A stretch of 64,000 nt of DNA from Salminus brasiliensis (Eukaryota > Chordata > Actinopteri > Characiformes > Bryconidae). The stretch's first letter is position 1; each line of letters begins with the position of its first letter. Below are positions 24,601 through 36,560 of this stretch, in pieces. The position numbers and the translations under genes are program-made. The notes under the pieces were generated by a model. The model saw nothing but the letters and a program-made list of their open reading frames with translations. It ran no database searches and had not been told where the DNA came from. Location of the stretch: positions 10,191,449-10,255,448 of the forward strand of contig NC_132891.1 of assembly GCF_030463535.1 (NCBI RefSeq), in the 5' to 3' direction.

Positions 24601-27600
24601 GTCAAGTGGTTTAGACAATTTTTTCCCCCTTTAGATCCACTTTTCCTGGCCATCATGCTCCCCACATGCTCTACAAACTCTGATATAGGGTTCTGTCCAC
24701 TATCAAATTAGCTTCCTATTAGTGACATTTTACACCTATAAACATTTAGAATTCAGCTTGTAAATATTAGTCTGATAGTTTTTGTAATGAACTCTCATGA
24801 GTTTATCAGTCACTACCTGTGTTAGCTGGCTAGCATTTTTAGCTGCAGTTGAGCAGTATTACATATATTTCTGTGAGAGAGGTTCACCCAAACTTTACTT
24901 CACTCAGCTTTTACTACTTTATATAAGGTCTGTCACTCACAGTTCATTATACAGATTTGCAGTGTTTCCAGACCTGTAGTGATGCTAATTCTGCGTCAAC
25001 TTCATCCCCTTTGCGTGTTGTAATTCTCTCTATTTTAGAAAAAAGGCTTGCAGTGTTGGCTTGTTCTAGAGTGTTTCTTGTTGTAAAGTTTTTGGGTGGC
25101 AACATGTTAACACCAAAACAAGGTGCTAACTGGCCTCCTCCATGTTGTTTTAGCCCAACAGATGGAGATAGGATATGGAGTAACAGGGTGTTAAAGAGTC
25201 TCCCATGCAGACTCCCATACAAACACACACAAGGGCTGGGGCTCAGTTTTTCAACACAGGTTTTCTCAGTCATGTAATACACATGTGCTGATGATGTTGC
25301 TAACATAAGCATTATTTTATTATGTTCTACATATTTCACAGTTTTATTTAGTAAGAAAAGGGAGAGAAGAATTAACAAATGCTTCTTTAAGTCCAAGCCC
25401 AAAGGGACATTGCAACACAATGCATTTACAGATCTAAAATGACAGGGTCTGACGTTTCAACCTTAACATGCCTCTGAAGGAAATGGCAGGGAGCAAGCGT
25501 TTGCTCTGGCAATACTGCATTTGACTCTCTAAAGGCCTGGCTGGTTAGTGCGTGGTGTGTGGTAACTCTGTGGGGTAATAGATAACATCTATTAAAGCTT
25601 TTATTGCTTTTGCACTTTACACTGTGTCTTGTTCTTTGCCTAGTTCAGTAATCTCTCCATTTAGGTTTTAGGAATTGTGTATTGCTGTGAATGGTGTGTA
25701 TTAGGTATTATGTGGCTCATTTCTGGCAGTGTCAGAGCTGAATTCGGAGTCTATGGACACTAGCTTTGGATATTCTGAGTGAATGACTAAGAGAGATTGG
25801 ATGGAGTGCCACAGAGGACATGCCGGACTAACGCCATTGCCAAGGTTGTACATTGTCTGTCAATGTGCATTAACAAACAGGCTGTTCTGTAGTATCAGGG
25901 GTCCTGGGAGACCCTCAGAGGTGAGATGAGATGTCTTCTGCAAAGTCCTGAGTGAATGAGATGAGATGAGGGAAGGGGATGAATATTTGCTCCCGCACAC
26001 CAGGGGATCCCCCTGGGATGGGTTGTCAAGACAATTGCTTGTTGCTATGGCAATGTGGGAGCAACAGGAGTGGTTTCCATCCATCTACTTCAATGCAAAC
26101 TCAAATACGTGAGGAAGTGTGTGCGCACACTGAAATGTATACACCACCAAACACACACAAACAACAGAACACACAGGCTGATAACCCAAATACAACCTGC
26201 TCTGCGGTGGTACTGTGGGGTCCTGACCATTGAAGAACAGGGTGAAAGGAGGCTAACAATGTATGCAGAGAAACAGATGGTCTACAGTCTGTAATTCGAG
26301 TGCTACAGAGTGCTCCTGTATGTTAAACAGTGAGTGTAGAAACAAGGAGGTGGTGTTAATGTTATGGCTGATCTGTGTATACTAACTATATAAACATCAT
26401 AGCAAGTATCTGATTGGATGTCAGCCTATTACACCATCTTATTTATTCACTGTACTCACACTAATACTCATTGTTTGTCCATATACTTTTTTATGAACAC
26501 CCACCTTAAAGGAGCATTAATCAAGAATGTAAGAAGCACAACGTCCAGTGGTGAAAAGGTGGTGAACACAACACTGGAATGATTTTTCCCTTTAGATCCA
26601 CATTTCCTGGTCATCACACCTTTAAGATCTCATTTTCAGAGAGACTTATGGTCCATTATTGTCCATTGAGACGTTATAACCCCTGGTTCCTATCACTATC
26701 ACCACTGTAAATCTGTAGTAATGAAAGGTCATAATCTAATCTTTTTTATTCAGACAAAAAAAGTTCTACACTGTAAGAAAATCCTATTTTATGGAATATA
26801 ACTCTACTATACTTTTTAATGTTTCTTTCTCTAAAATTGTATACAAAGCCTTCTCTGAAATTCTCTGTAAATTAACAACCCATTTTAGGTATTCTGCCAA
26901 TAATTACAATTTATATTTATTTCTTTTTTACAATAAGAATCATATTAATATTTATACAGCATTTTCTGCTTTGTATGTAATGTATGTAAAATGACAACAA
27001 CTATCTGTAATTTAACATGCACATAACTATATAGAAGTTTTGTCTATAGTATTGTCTATACTAGCAACGTAAGTTTGTTTCCTTTGTAATTTCAGTAGTT
27101 TTATATTTATACTGTAAAAGCACTGTCAAATTGCAGGCAGCAGTTATCCTGGCAAATATCCTAATTGAAATTCAGTGGAAAAACAATACATTTAAAACAC
27201 GTTTTATCTGTATTATGTAAAATAAATGGTGGGCTTTCCCTTTATGGCCTTACATTATACTCAGGCCTTTGGTTAGCTTATTGTTTTGCATTTTTTATTA
27301 GGTTATTTTTTGTTTTAATTTTTTTGTTTTATTTATCTAATTATTTTGTGTGTCTGTTATGGTTGTATTATTATTAATAATACATACTAACTGCATGTTT
27401 TTTTCTCCTATAGACCTCCAGAATGACCAGCAGCATCCCATGGGAGAACGTCAGTACTGGTCTGAGGGACAGCCCATTGCCAAGGTGTTTCATCCACAAA
27501 CCCTATATAATACAAAATAAGAAATGAATTCAGTGGATTATAAAGCATAGATTATAGAGCAGTTATATGTGCAGTATATGCAGTTTAGTGTGTAAATAAA

Positions 27601-27814
27601 TTCCACAGTATAGATCCAACTGGATTGAATATCACTTTCAATGCAAGTGCATTCATTCACACGCTAGAAAAGCTATCTTGTCACCTCTAATTAGCATTGG
27701 TGATTTACTGCCTGGTTCTTGCATGAGTGTATTGTTCTGCTCATGTTAGCTTCTATTTATGACCAACTGTTTATAACTGCATGCTTCAGATTAATATGTA
27801 CAATATGTGTGCTA

Positions 27815-27857
<43 letters not shown>

Positions 27858-30800
27858 GTTTTTTCCATCCATTTAGGGCAATCATCAGCCTTACAATGGC
27901 TCTGTGACAGATAAGAAGGACAGCAGTGGCTATAGCATTGGGGAGCTGGCGACGTCCTCCCTGATGGGTGAGAGATGCGTGGAGATATGATCTGCTGTGT
28001 GTGTGTGTGTGTGTGTGTCACTGTTTTGCTCTGTTTTGTTCTCGGAATCATTCTGTATGACAACCAGTTGGTCTCCACAAGACGCTGCTAATGTAATCTC
28101 CCGCTGCTTGCACATCATTTTCATAAGCGCAGTTCCTGTCTTCCTCTCTCATTCTCACTCTCTGCAGTTCTCTCTCTCTTTGACTACCTTTCTGGTTGAC
28201 TTTTCTCTCCTGGAAGTCAATTACAGAGGCTAATAATGTTTTGTGGATTTCAGATTTTTTTTTTTCCCAGCGAAAGCTCTTTTAATCCTGACAGTGTAAT
28301 TATAAAGTCAATCACAAGAAGCCAAGGAATGTACTGGAGTGAGGGCGGCAGCCTGGAATGGCTGAAAGGTTTAGTTTTTGGATAATGTGTTGTTTGAAGA
28401 AATGCACTCTCTGTAAAACCATTTGAAAGGCATACAGAAAGAATCAAACATATAAGGGAATAAACAGCGTGCCCAAGCAGAAGCAGTTCAGGGATTTTTC
28501 ACAGTTAATGACGTACACACACTTCCAGAGAATCGCTGGCAAGTCATGCTCTGACCTTAAATGGCTGATAATTACTGATTCTACCACCTTGCATCTCTTG
28601 CTCCCAGAACCTTTACCTTCCTTTCATCCCTGACCTTTTCAGCTTCTTTTCACTCTTTCATCCCATCTCTTGTCACCTACCCTACCTTTTCACCTCCCTG
28701 TCCCTCTTAATTGTCCCCATTCTTTCTCTTTCATTCGATTCCCTCTCACCCCGCCGTTCCTTGTTTTCTGTTTGCACAGGTCTGGTGGCCACTATTAAGG
28801 AGCACATAACCAAGCCTACGGCAATGGCGCAGGGGCGGGTTGCCCACCTGATCGAGTGGAAGGGTTGGGGAGGTGAGACGACAGCTGGAGGGGGCTGGTG
28901 TGGCTGGAGCAGGGACGGAGGGGGTTGGGGAGGAGCGGGGGCTACACTGCAGGAGGATGAACAGCTTTACTCCCACCTGACTGATGAGATCAAGGAGGCC
29001 CGCTTCGCAGCAGGTGAACACACCTGAGTAGTGTTTTCATTTATGAGCTCAGTGTCCACTTTATTAGAAACACCTTACAATTTACCTCGATTCAGTGGTA
29101 ACTTTAGGGTTGTGCCTACTTTATAGTCTTTTGCACCAACACTACACAAATACCCAGAGCTGTCGGAGACTGGCCATTGATGCAGGGCTAGATAGTGGCT
29201 AACATAAATTGTACACCAGCCTCCAACTGTTGGTAGACCTACAAGGTACATGGCTATATTCTATCTGGTAGCTCAGATAAGCTTAGTGACGATAAGCTTA
29301 GCAAATGAGCATAGTGTGCATCTCAAGACTAAGTGGTTCTTCTGACATTGGTTTCTCCACAAGATCTCTCACAGAACCTTTCAGAAATGGATGTTACTGA
29401 GAGAAGAAACAAAAGGAACTACAGAAGATTTTCTGAACCTGGCATTTAGCAAGATTTTCCTCTCGTTTTTAGGAGTAGCAGAACAGTTTGCTTTGGCCGA
29501 GGCAGCGATGGACGTATGGCCTTCACAAGACATTGTGGATCACGCCACTACCAGCACAGGCTTATTACAAGGTAACAGTGTACAATTTGTATTACTTGAA
29601 GCAACTGTCATGACTGTGCAGGGAAGGCACTAGATTTCTACTTTCTACTAGATTTTGAAGCATTGCTGTGGGCATTTGATTGCATTCAGCAACAAGAGCA
29701 TTAGTGAGGTCATGATGTTGGATGATCACCAACCCACCCCATCCCCAACTCCCTAACTCATCCTAGAAGTACAAATAACACAGTTCCACTGCTCCACAGC
29801 TTAATTCTGGGGGCTTTATACCCCTCTAGCCCTGTCTGCCAATAGGTTTATGTTTATCTGCTCCAGAAGTCCTAGTCTAATGGCAGCACTTCTCTACTGG
29901 AACTAGACAAGCTGTTTGAGCTGAATGCATTTATTGGAAGGGGTGTCCACAAACAGGACAGATAGTGTAGATCAATATAGAGCACGTTTTCCACCGAAGC
30001 AATGGGCCATTTATAGAACTTTCCCTTTACTGAAGATCCCCTGAAGATCCCTACTTCCCTAAAAAGAACCTTTTTAAGAGTGTACCCCCACTCGAATGTA
30101 CTGTTATAATATACAATATACAATGAGGCAATTCATTATTTATAGGCAGATAATTAGCCTAATTAGCTTAGTGATGTTGCCATAATATACTCTACCCAAA
30201 AAATCAATAATACATGTATTTAATTATTTTTTATTCCTATCTAGAGTCTTAAATGATTCTTAGCTCTTGAGAAAAATGTTAATTGGTATAGAACCCCACA
30301 TTCAGGAGATTCTTTCTTTTGTAATCTTATTTACGAACATGACCCTTTTTTAAAGAAGCGTCCACTGAAAGGTTCTCTAGGGACACAAAGGTCATTCCTC
30401 TCACTCCAAAGTACCCCTGTGGGCAGCTTCATTTTAAACAGTGCATTTACAGTAAACCAGCCTCACATGTAATATACATGTGTTTTTTTCTTTCTGGCCT
30501 CCGCGGACCTCAGTACTTACCATAATGCAATCATCACATGATGATAATGATGATGGTCCTTGTGGAGTAATTAGATGTAGAATGGTGAAATACGGCCTGT
30601 TGAAACAGATGGATACAGCACGAGGTACGTCGCAACATCCTGTGCTGTTACTGATTAATCTGCTGCCCGAATGAAAGGAAAGATAAGTGAGTGAAATCTC
30701 CCTGAAAACACATACATGCTGTGAAGAGGAGATGACTCACAGAGATAGAAAGATCCGACGTTCAAGACTAGTGGGCTTTTTCAATTAGACTTCCTCTGAA

Positions 30801-33118
30801 AGCAGATGGAAATGTGTGTGTCTGGATGCTTTATGCCCCATGTTTCAACCCAAAGTCTGCCTTGCCACAGTAGAGTGGAATCTGTGAGGAAGAGTGAAGG
30901 CTGTCGTACTTATTCTCTGTTTTGTATGCAGTCTGTACACAGCCAGGCGAGACCATCAAGCACCCAAAACCTGAATTCTAGCTGCAGGGTTCACACAACC
31001 CCTATTACTGCCACCATGCTGGCAAATCTCAGCATGAAGATTTTTAGTCATTCCTCCTCCACCCACTGCTCTTATTCAGACTAATCCTCAACAAAACCAT
31101 ACTTATATTCGGAGGTGCATTTGAGTCCCGTTTTATTGAAAGTGGAAAGTTGATACGCCCTCACCCTCAGATGACCTGTTTTTGAAGTTAGGGTATGTCA
31201 TTTCCTGCAAAAAGTACACTCTCAAAAACACGGAATTGGAGTTTCTAGGAGTGACGCCACAGAGGAATAGCTTTGTGTTTCAAGTGTAAAAACCTTGTTA
31301 ACTTTAACCTACTAGAAGCATTTGACAAAGGTATAGTTCTTTATTCAACAGGTTTTCCACCCGTTAGAGTGAATAGAATATTTGCCTTCACTAAAGAACT
31401 CTTGAAGAACCATTTTTATCCCACTTGACTTGACTCTTCAATATACAATTTACACTTGGCTTACACTGAGATGTACAAGTGCAGAAGGGTATTTCTGCAG
31501 TTACAGTTTTGACTGTGCAAATCGTTAGAAATTGTTCCTTAATTTACATTTACATTTATATTTATGGAATTTAGCAGACGCTCTTATCCAGAGCGACTTA
31601 CAAAAGTGCTTTGCTATTACCCAAGAAAGACCTTAGCTAGACTAACAGTTCAAAGATACATCTAAGCTTAATAAACATGAATGGTAAGTATTAAGTCTGC
31701 AATACAAATAATGAGCTATGGAAAATTGCATATCATTAAAAAGTCTAATCTAAAACTAATCTAATCTAATCTCAATCTAAATTGAATTTGTCTGTACAAC
31801 ACTAAGCTGACATTTCAGCTGATTTTGAGTATGAACGGTAAATAGCATAGCCTGTTACATTATCTTTGGCAGGCAATATCTAATATTTATAAATTAAACA
31901 TTACATTCAAACTTAAAATGGATTTGTTCTAGGCATTACAATAAAGACATAAAACAATGAGCATTTTGTTTTATTATTTAAAGATTACAATAAGATATGT
32001 ACTTTGCTTTTCTGTGATTTCAGGGACACCTAGATTGGGTTTAGATGCAAATTGGGTTTGTTTGGCTCAAAAAAACAAACAAAAAAAAACACTTTTGTCC
32101 AGTGTCACAGATATATTTATAGAACAAAATATGACATAACTGACTGATCAACAGTTTATTTACACATCATGTAACATCTACAGGGTTTGGTTTTAATTGA
32201 GAAGATAACCATTCGTAATTTATTTACATTTTCTTATGTATTTCAATGTATATTTATAGAGGTATATTGAAATCACAGGTGTGAGACATAAATAAACATA
32301 CATGATATTTAGCAGCTAGTTTTGTATGTAATACTTTACTGAAGGATAGCATGACACCTACACTATATGTCCAAATGTTTGTGGACACCCCTTCTAATGA
32401 ATGCATTCATTACGTTGCACCCATTGCAGCACACAGCTTGTCTAGTCCCTGTAGAGAAGTTGTGCCAGTAATATAGGACTCTCTGGAGCAGATAAACATG
32501 AACATATGGGCACCATGCCTAATGCCAGGCATAGGCTAGAGGGGTATAAAGCCCCCCTGATTGAGCTGTGGAGCAGTGGAACTGTGTTCTCTGGGATGAT
32601 GGTACTCCATCCGATACTTGTGAGTTGGGGTGAGCTAAAGTTGAATGCAATCGATTCCTCACAGCAATGCTCCTCCAAAATCTAGTAGAAAGTCCCCCCT
32701 TCGACAGTAGACATTGATACTCCAACAAAAGCAGGATAAACATTTTTAATACCCTTGAATTCTAATGAAACAATGAACGAGCAGGTAATTGTCTCAGCAA
32801 TGCTAAGCAGGACTTTTTTTATAATGTGGAATGTCACAGTTAAAGCCACTTCTTCCCATAGGCCCTGAAGGCCTGTATCTCTCTCAGTTCCTCATGGATG
32901 GAGGAAGTCTGGGGGTCCCCCAGCATCTGTACAGCATACACTTGGAGGCCAACGTTGCCGAAAGCGGTTCTCTGGCTCCTGCACAGCCTCCTCAGCCCTA
33001 CTTCCCTCAGCCAGAATCCCAGCACCCCCTTCAGGAGCGGAGGACTTTACCACCAGATGGCAACGTACGTCACACAGACAGCGGCTCCATTTCTGAAGAT
33101 GAGGTTTTTTATGACTGA
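21628..33118 (+). CDS. fam131c: FAM131C-like protein
   Basis: Member of the FAM131 family; molecular function is not established. Six coding exons: 21628-21658, 27414-27484, 27877-27967, 28780-29013, 29473-29571, 32862-33118. All have GT-AG borders and consistent phases, giving 260 residues. The start is set at the second of two in-frame ATGs (21619 and 21628): it has the context CACCATGG, and the resulting MGACLCKG is a good N-myristoylation plus cysteine-palmitoylation signal. Human FAM131C also starts with Met-Gly. The family core is clear: ATSSLMG, then IKEHITKPTAMAQGRVAHLIEWKGW (residues about 70-94, split here only by description), EIKEARFAAGVAEQFA, and the acidic end SEDEVFYD. Odd: residues 93-118 are a Gly/Trp-rich stretch longer than the human equivalent. 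Expected to sit at the inner face of a membrane if lipidated. Confidence 0.93.
22540..22925 (-). mobile_element. Degenerate Tc1-like transposon fragment in fam131c intron 1
   Basis: Read on the - strand it runs from GAGCACTTTACTAGGAACAC through CATGCAATTC, GAACATTACC-type sequence and a recognisable block that includes GGTGCCAGACAGGCTGG and GAGTATTGCTAGAACTGC. This matches the family seen on the + strand at 16555-16870. Frames are broken and no transposase is intact. Confidence 0.6.
23890..24480 (+). mobile_element. Non-autonomous DNA transposon, 5' end and body
   Basis: Starts TACACCAATCAGCAATAACA, an inverted match to the end of the copy at 26190-26385. The body contains GACCACCACAGAGCAGG and the run of GTGGTGGTGTGTTAGTGTG. 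The 3' end is missing here because the sequence leaves the element at about 24480. It is in fam131c intron 1. Confidence 0.6.
24411..24650 (+). repeat. Local duplication, copy 1
   Basis: Closely matches 26197-26615, including sequence outside the transposon such as ATTACACCATCTTATT and TTGTTTGTCC followed by ATACTTTTTTATGA. Copy 1 lacks roughly 115 bases that contain the transposon's 3' terminal repeat in copy 2. Confidence 0.7.
26197..26615 (+). repeat. Local duplication, copy 2, with the transposon 3' end
   Basis: Second copy of the 24411-24650 segment. It retains the transposon 3' end, GGTGTTAATGTTATGGCTGA, near 26353-26372, and then continues in the shared non-transposon flank. It carries an additional insertion near 26527-26580 compared with copy 1. 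Confidence 0.7.
26616..27413 (+). other. fam131c: fam131c intron 1, 3' end
   Basis: AT-rich intron sequence with no recognisable exon. It contains a CACTGTAA-type MITE edge near 26769 and ends at the acceptor CTCCTATAG before the second coding exon. Confidence 0.6.
27816..27851. repeat. (CT)n tract upstream of fam131c exon 3
   Basis: Pure CT repeat ending 25 bases before the acceptor at 27875-27876. As RNA it is a (CU)n run of the kind bound by polypyrimidine-tract-binding proteins. Confidence 0.95.
27996..28018. repeat. (GT)n tract downstream of fam131c exon 3
   Basis: Pure GT repeat starting 28 bases after the exon 3 donor at 27968. As RNA it is a (UG)n run, the known binding preference of TDP-43 and CELF proteins. 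Confidence 0.95.
29052..29345. mobile_element. Probable Tc1-like transposon remnant in fam131c intron 4
   Basis: GTGTCCACTTTATTAGAAAC resembles the end of the Tc1-like family that also occurs at 22925 on the other strand. The remainder is too diverged to follow with confidence. Confidence 0.4.
29600..29968 (-). mobile_element. MITE copy in fam131c intron 5, reversed
   Basis: Reads on the - strand from GTGTCCACAAACA-complement sequence (AGGGGTGTCCACAAACAGG on +) through CCAGAGAACACAGTTCC-like sequence. It matches the 15969-16288 family. It begins about 30 bases after the fam131c exon 5 donor at 29572. Confidence 0.65.
29985..30085. repeat. GGTTCTT palindromic repeat remnant
   Basis: Ends in AAAAAGAACCTTTTTAAGAG, matching the terminal type of the hairpin MITE that is complete at 63066-63252. 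Confidence 0.45.
31215..31445. repeat. Hairpin MITE remnant (ACTCTTAAAAA type)
   Basis: Begins TACACTCTCAAAAACACGGA and contains AAAGAACTCTTGAAGAACC. Diverged copy of the family complete at 63066-63252. It lies in fam131c intron 5. Confidence 0.45.
31565..31625. mobile_element. SINE tail fragment
   Basis: TTTAGCAGACGCTCTTATCC followed by AGAGCGACTTACA is the widespread teleost SINE tail read in reverse. The head with A and B boxes is not visible here. Confidence 0.6.
32361..32785 (+). mobile_element. MITE copy just upstream of fam131c exon 6
   Basis: Left end CACTATATGTCCAAATGTTT preceded by TA. The body includes GAGCTGTGGAGCAGTGGAAC, and the right part reads in reverse like 13361-13535. 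The right terminal repeat is lost. It ends about 75 bases before the last fam131c coding exon. Confidence 0.7.
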
Positions 33119-34310
33119 AATGTGGATTTTTACCACTGGCACGCAGCCAACGACACAGACGCTTAGCTTACCCTGGACGACAGTGTACTGATACATGTAT
33201 GACTTGGTTGTTGAATACCAAGATACCTCTGAAGAGGTCATGGCCTTACTCAGATGTGCACTTAGATGTGCATACACATAATCAAGCCTCCCTTCTCCAT
33301 CTTTCTAAGTGGTACATTTGGACACAAGCATCCGTTAATCGAAACATTAGTGGCTGTGCTTTTCCTGAACAAGATGTTCTCAGTCAGTCATACAGAGATG
33401 TTTTAAAGGAGCTCAATCACCTCAGTGCCAGGACTGCCCACTGGAGAAAAAAACACACAGCCTCGCAGGAGGCGAAAGAAGCACAGATGTGTGGGGAATT
33501 ATGCTCTGGTTGGGAAAGACAGCAGATAATTGTCCATGATAGTAGCACCTGTAAATACCTGCTTACGAAACCCTTTCAGGTGGCTTGCCTTTTAGTGTGA
33601 AAGCCGAAATCTGTCAGAGCTCTGCAGGCTGAGATAATGCGGACGTAAAAAGACTTGTTCTCTTTCAACCAGACACCATTCAGACATGTCTGCTGAAATT
33701 CATTTAAGAACAGCTCAATGAGACTGCGGGACAGAAAAGGCTCTTTCTTTTGTAAGAAATGAATCGGAGAACGACTGCGGTTTATGCTGTGCTGCAGAGC
33801 CGAAACCCGGGACTTTGAAGATTTTAACGATTTCTAAGACCTACTTCTATATTTCCATGAAACCTTTTCTTCTGTGTAAAGCTTTGTAGCCTTGTCAGGT
33901 CTTCACACCGTGTCCTTTCTACATTGTGCTATATACAGATGCTATCTTTGTGCAAATTGTGGCTTATTCTGACTTATACCTCTCCAAAAATAAGTAACAC
34001 GCTCTGTGTTTTGTTGGTGTTTTCCTGACGGCAATGCGGAGAGAACTGAAATAACAACTATCTGTCTGCTTTCCCTGTATGATTAGTCTTTATTCACACC
34101 CTGCAGATGACGACAGGTGGTGGGGAAGGAGGGAGGAGTGGAAGGGGGTGTGCAGCGATGCTGGTGGAGGTGACAGGGTATTGTGAGCATGTGTGTGTCT
34201 GTGTGTGCATGTGAGAAGACAATGTGAGAAAGAGTGTAGATGGGTAGATAGAGTGAAAAGCAAAAGGATAGAAAGGAGCAGAGAAGCAATAAAACATGAC
34301 AGATTTAGCG
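33119..34310 (+). other. fam131c: fam131c 3'UTR (inferred)
   Basis: From the stop at 33116-33118 to the AATAAA at 34288-34293. The extent is inferred from this signal. Open frames on either strand here resemble no known protein. Confidence 0.45.
34288..34293 (+). terminator. fam131c: Poly(A) signal, possible fam131c
   Basis: AATAAA hexamer about 1.17 kb after the stop codon. No closer canonical hexamer was noticed. Confidence 0.4.
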
Positions 34311-35069
34311 TTATCTGACTGTGGCGCATTTTAATAGGAGTTTACAAAGTGTGAACTAATGCCTCGCAATGCGACTGCTTTTGTGCCACAGGCGAGCTTC
34401 TGAATAGGATTTAATTGAGCTGGAAGCTCGAAGGTATTGAACTGAATTGAAATTGGGATGGTAATAGGATTTTCATAGCAGAAAGCAACGCGGTTTAGAA
34501 CACAAAGCCCAGAGAAATTACCAATCAATGGTTAAAAAAAATGAGGTGGTAGCCATTGGAAAGATACACGCAATTAAAGGAAAGAAAAGGTTCTTCAAAC
34601 CATACCATTAAAAGATGTCTGTTTGGTTTCCTGAAGAACCATGGTCAAAATATTATAATCTTATATTCCTTCGGTTTATGACATTTATGTACTGTCATGA
34701 GTAGGGGTTTAATGGTTTAATGGTATTCGTACCAAACCGCTACAGTAAGGGGCATGCAGTCATACAGAAAAATATGGTACATGCTATTTGGGTAAATACA
34801 GTCATTTCACAAGTTCGCATGCCACTTAAAAACCTTAAGCTCTCAGCCATTGGACTTGCAGGTAGTGTAAGAACTGAAGTAATTTAGGAGTATTGCTATG
34901 GTAACTGCACTCTTATTGTATGACACAAAACACCTGCAAAAATATCATTTTGCAATTTCACAAACCACATCATTGCTGCAGCTTTCAATCAATGTTAAAC
35001 CACACTCATTACCTACAAACCTCAACATTGCAAACAAGAAAACAACCATTAAAGACATCATGCTCTCCC

Positions 35070-35185
35070 ACCCATGCATAAGAGAAGGTAGTCTGGAGGA
35101 ACGACTACACATTGATGGTGAGTGGGGGGGGGAGGACACACCCAGCATGCAAATAGATGGTGCTGCAGCCAATGAGAAAGACTAA
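35070..35185 (-). mobile_element. CCAAT/octamer MITE copy
   Basis: On the - strand it shows ATTGG followed by ATTTGCAT (octamer on + is ATGCAAAT at 35147-35154), then CACTCACCATCAATGTG and GGTAGTC-type blocks. A short G run interrupts it at 35123-35132. Confidence 0.65.
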
Positions 35186-35514
35186 TCAAGGTTGCACTGC
35201 TCAAACCTAAGGTACTTAACTTCATCATCAGGACCAGAAATGCACTTTCAAGCCCCAAACCGTCAATGACCAATAAAATTTGTTGCAGGCGTGGCCACGC
35301 CAGAAAATGCATGTTTTCCGTAAGTTTCAATACAAACTAATCACTTTGTAGTAATGATAATCATAAATGATAAGAAACTATCACGAAGACCTAAAAACAC
35401 CATGCATTCATGTTTAGATGCAAATCATAATTGAGGTGTGTCACACCAGCATATTTTCTTCATGTAAATCCAACGGCCACATACTTGTACTATTGTACAC
35501 ACTGTACTATTACA

Positions 35515-36080
35515 TTCCTTCGCTGTAATCCCACAAGCTGTTTACCCAAATAAATGAAGTCCTTTCCCACTGGCTCCTGGCACCATATATTTGTATACTG
35601 GGTGAATCCCCCCACCCCCAGCACTCACCGTCATTGTGTAATCATCCTCCATAGGCTACCTTTACATAGGTGCTGCTTTTGTTGTATTTGTTAGCTAATT
35701 ACTTGGTCTTGCTCCTGCTCCCTGTAGGAGTAAATGATCAGTGTGTATTGGTTGATTTCTGTGGTGTTCTCTCTTACATTGTGTGAAAGTTTTTCTGTCA
35801 GTGTTTTGGCTGGTTAAAAGCCAATTAATTAATGAGGACTTAAGTGAACTTCAAAAATTAAAATGCAAATATTGAAACCTTAGTTATTCTACACATATAC
35901 ATGTATTCTACACTAATATATTCTACATCTAATGTTTAATTTTTAAGCACATTCAACATAAAAAAATAATTTGTTCAACTAAGCTTAACTTAAGAACTTT
36001 GAGGCATTAATAATAAATGAATTTGAAGCTTAAATCAATTAATTTAGGTGAACTTATCCAAGTTTACAGTGTAGTCATGA
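35515..36080 (+). mobile_element. CCAAT/octamer MITE copy
   Basis: Contains GGCTCCTGGCACCATATATT with a mutated octamer ATTTGTAT at 35589-35596, then CACTCACCGTCATTGTG. The end TTTACAGTGTAG near 36070 matches the family's terminal TACACTGTA type. Confidence 0.6.
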
Positions 36081-36424
36081 TACACTTTCACATACTCACC
36101 CACTTATCCAACAGGTTATTTTAACTACTGTGTGGCATCACAAAATCAATTAATTTAAATTTTTTTTGCAAATATCTTAAGGTTAATTATTTTTAATGGA
36201 CTAGGCAGAAAACACTTACAACATCAAAATCTATTATTTAAAAAAACTGAGGAATATTAGTTTTTAAGATAAGAGCAAAACATACAAATTCTGGCAGAAC
36301 GCTGCTTTAAAAGCTTAAAGTTCACTTAAGCTGTGTCCAAAACTGTGCCCTATTCTCTATCCCCTACATGTGTAAATGCAGATCACTATATAGAGCACTA
36401 ATAAAGGGAACATAATTTGAAAGG

Positions 36425-36560
36425 AAGTTAACTACAGTATTTAGAATGGTTCATGAATGTTCTTTAAATGTTCTTTAAAAGGTTCTCTACATTCACATCT
36501 CATTTACAAATACAATTCTCTAAAGAACAACTGAATACACACACACAAACACCCTTATAA
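36425..36560. repeat. Hairpin MITE remnant (GGTTCTT type)
   Basis: Contains AATGTTCTTTAAAAGGTTCT and CTCATTTACAAATAC blocks seen in the copies at 46395-46625 and 63066-63252. Confidence 0.45.

Noticed and set aside
24947-25420. Open frames of 157 (-) and 106 (+) residues in fam131c intron 1
   Set aside because: They overlap each other on opposite strands and show no domain, membrane pattern or family likeness; chance frames in intron DNA fit better.
33199-33600. 133-residue frame directly after fam131c
   Set aside because: Lies in the inferred 3'UTR and has no recognisable domain.
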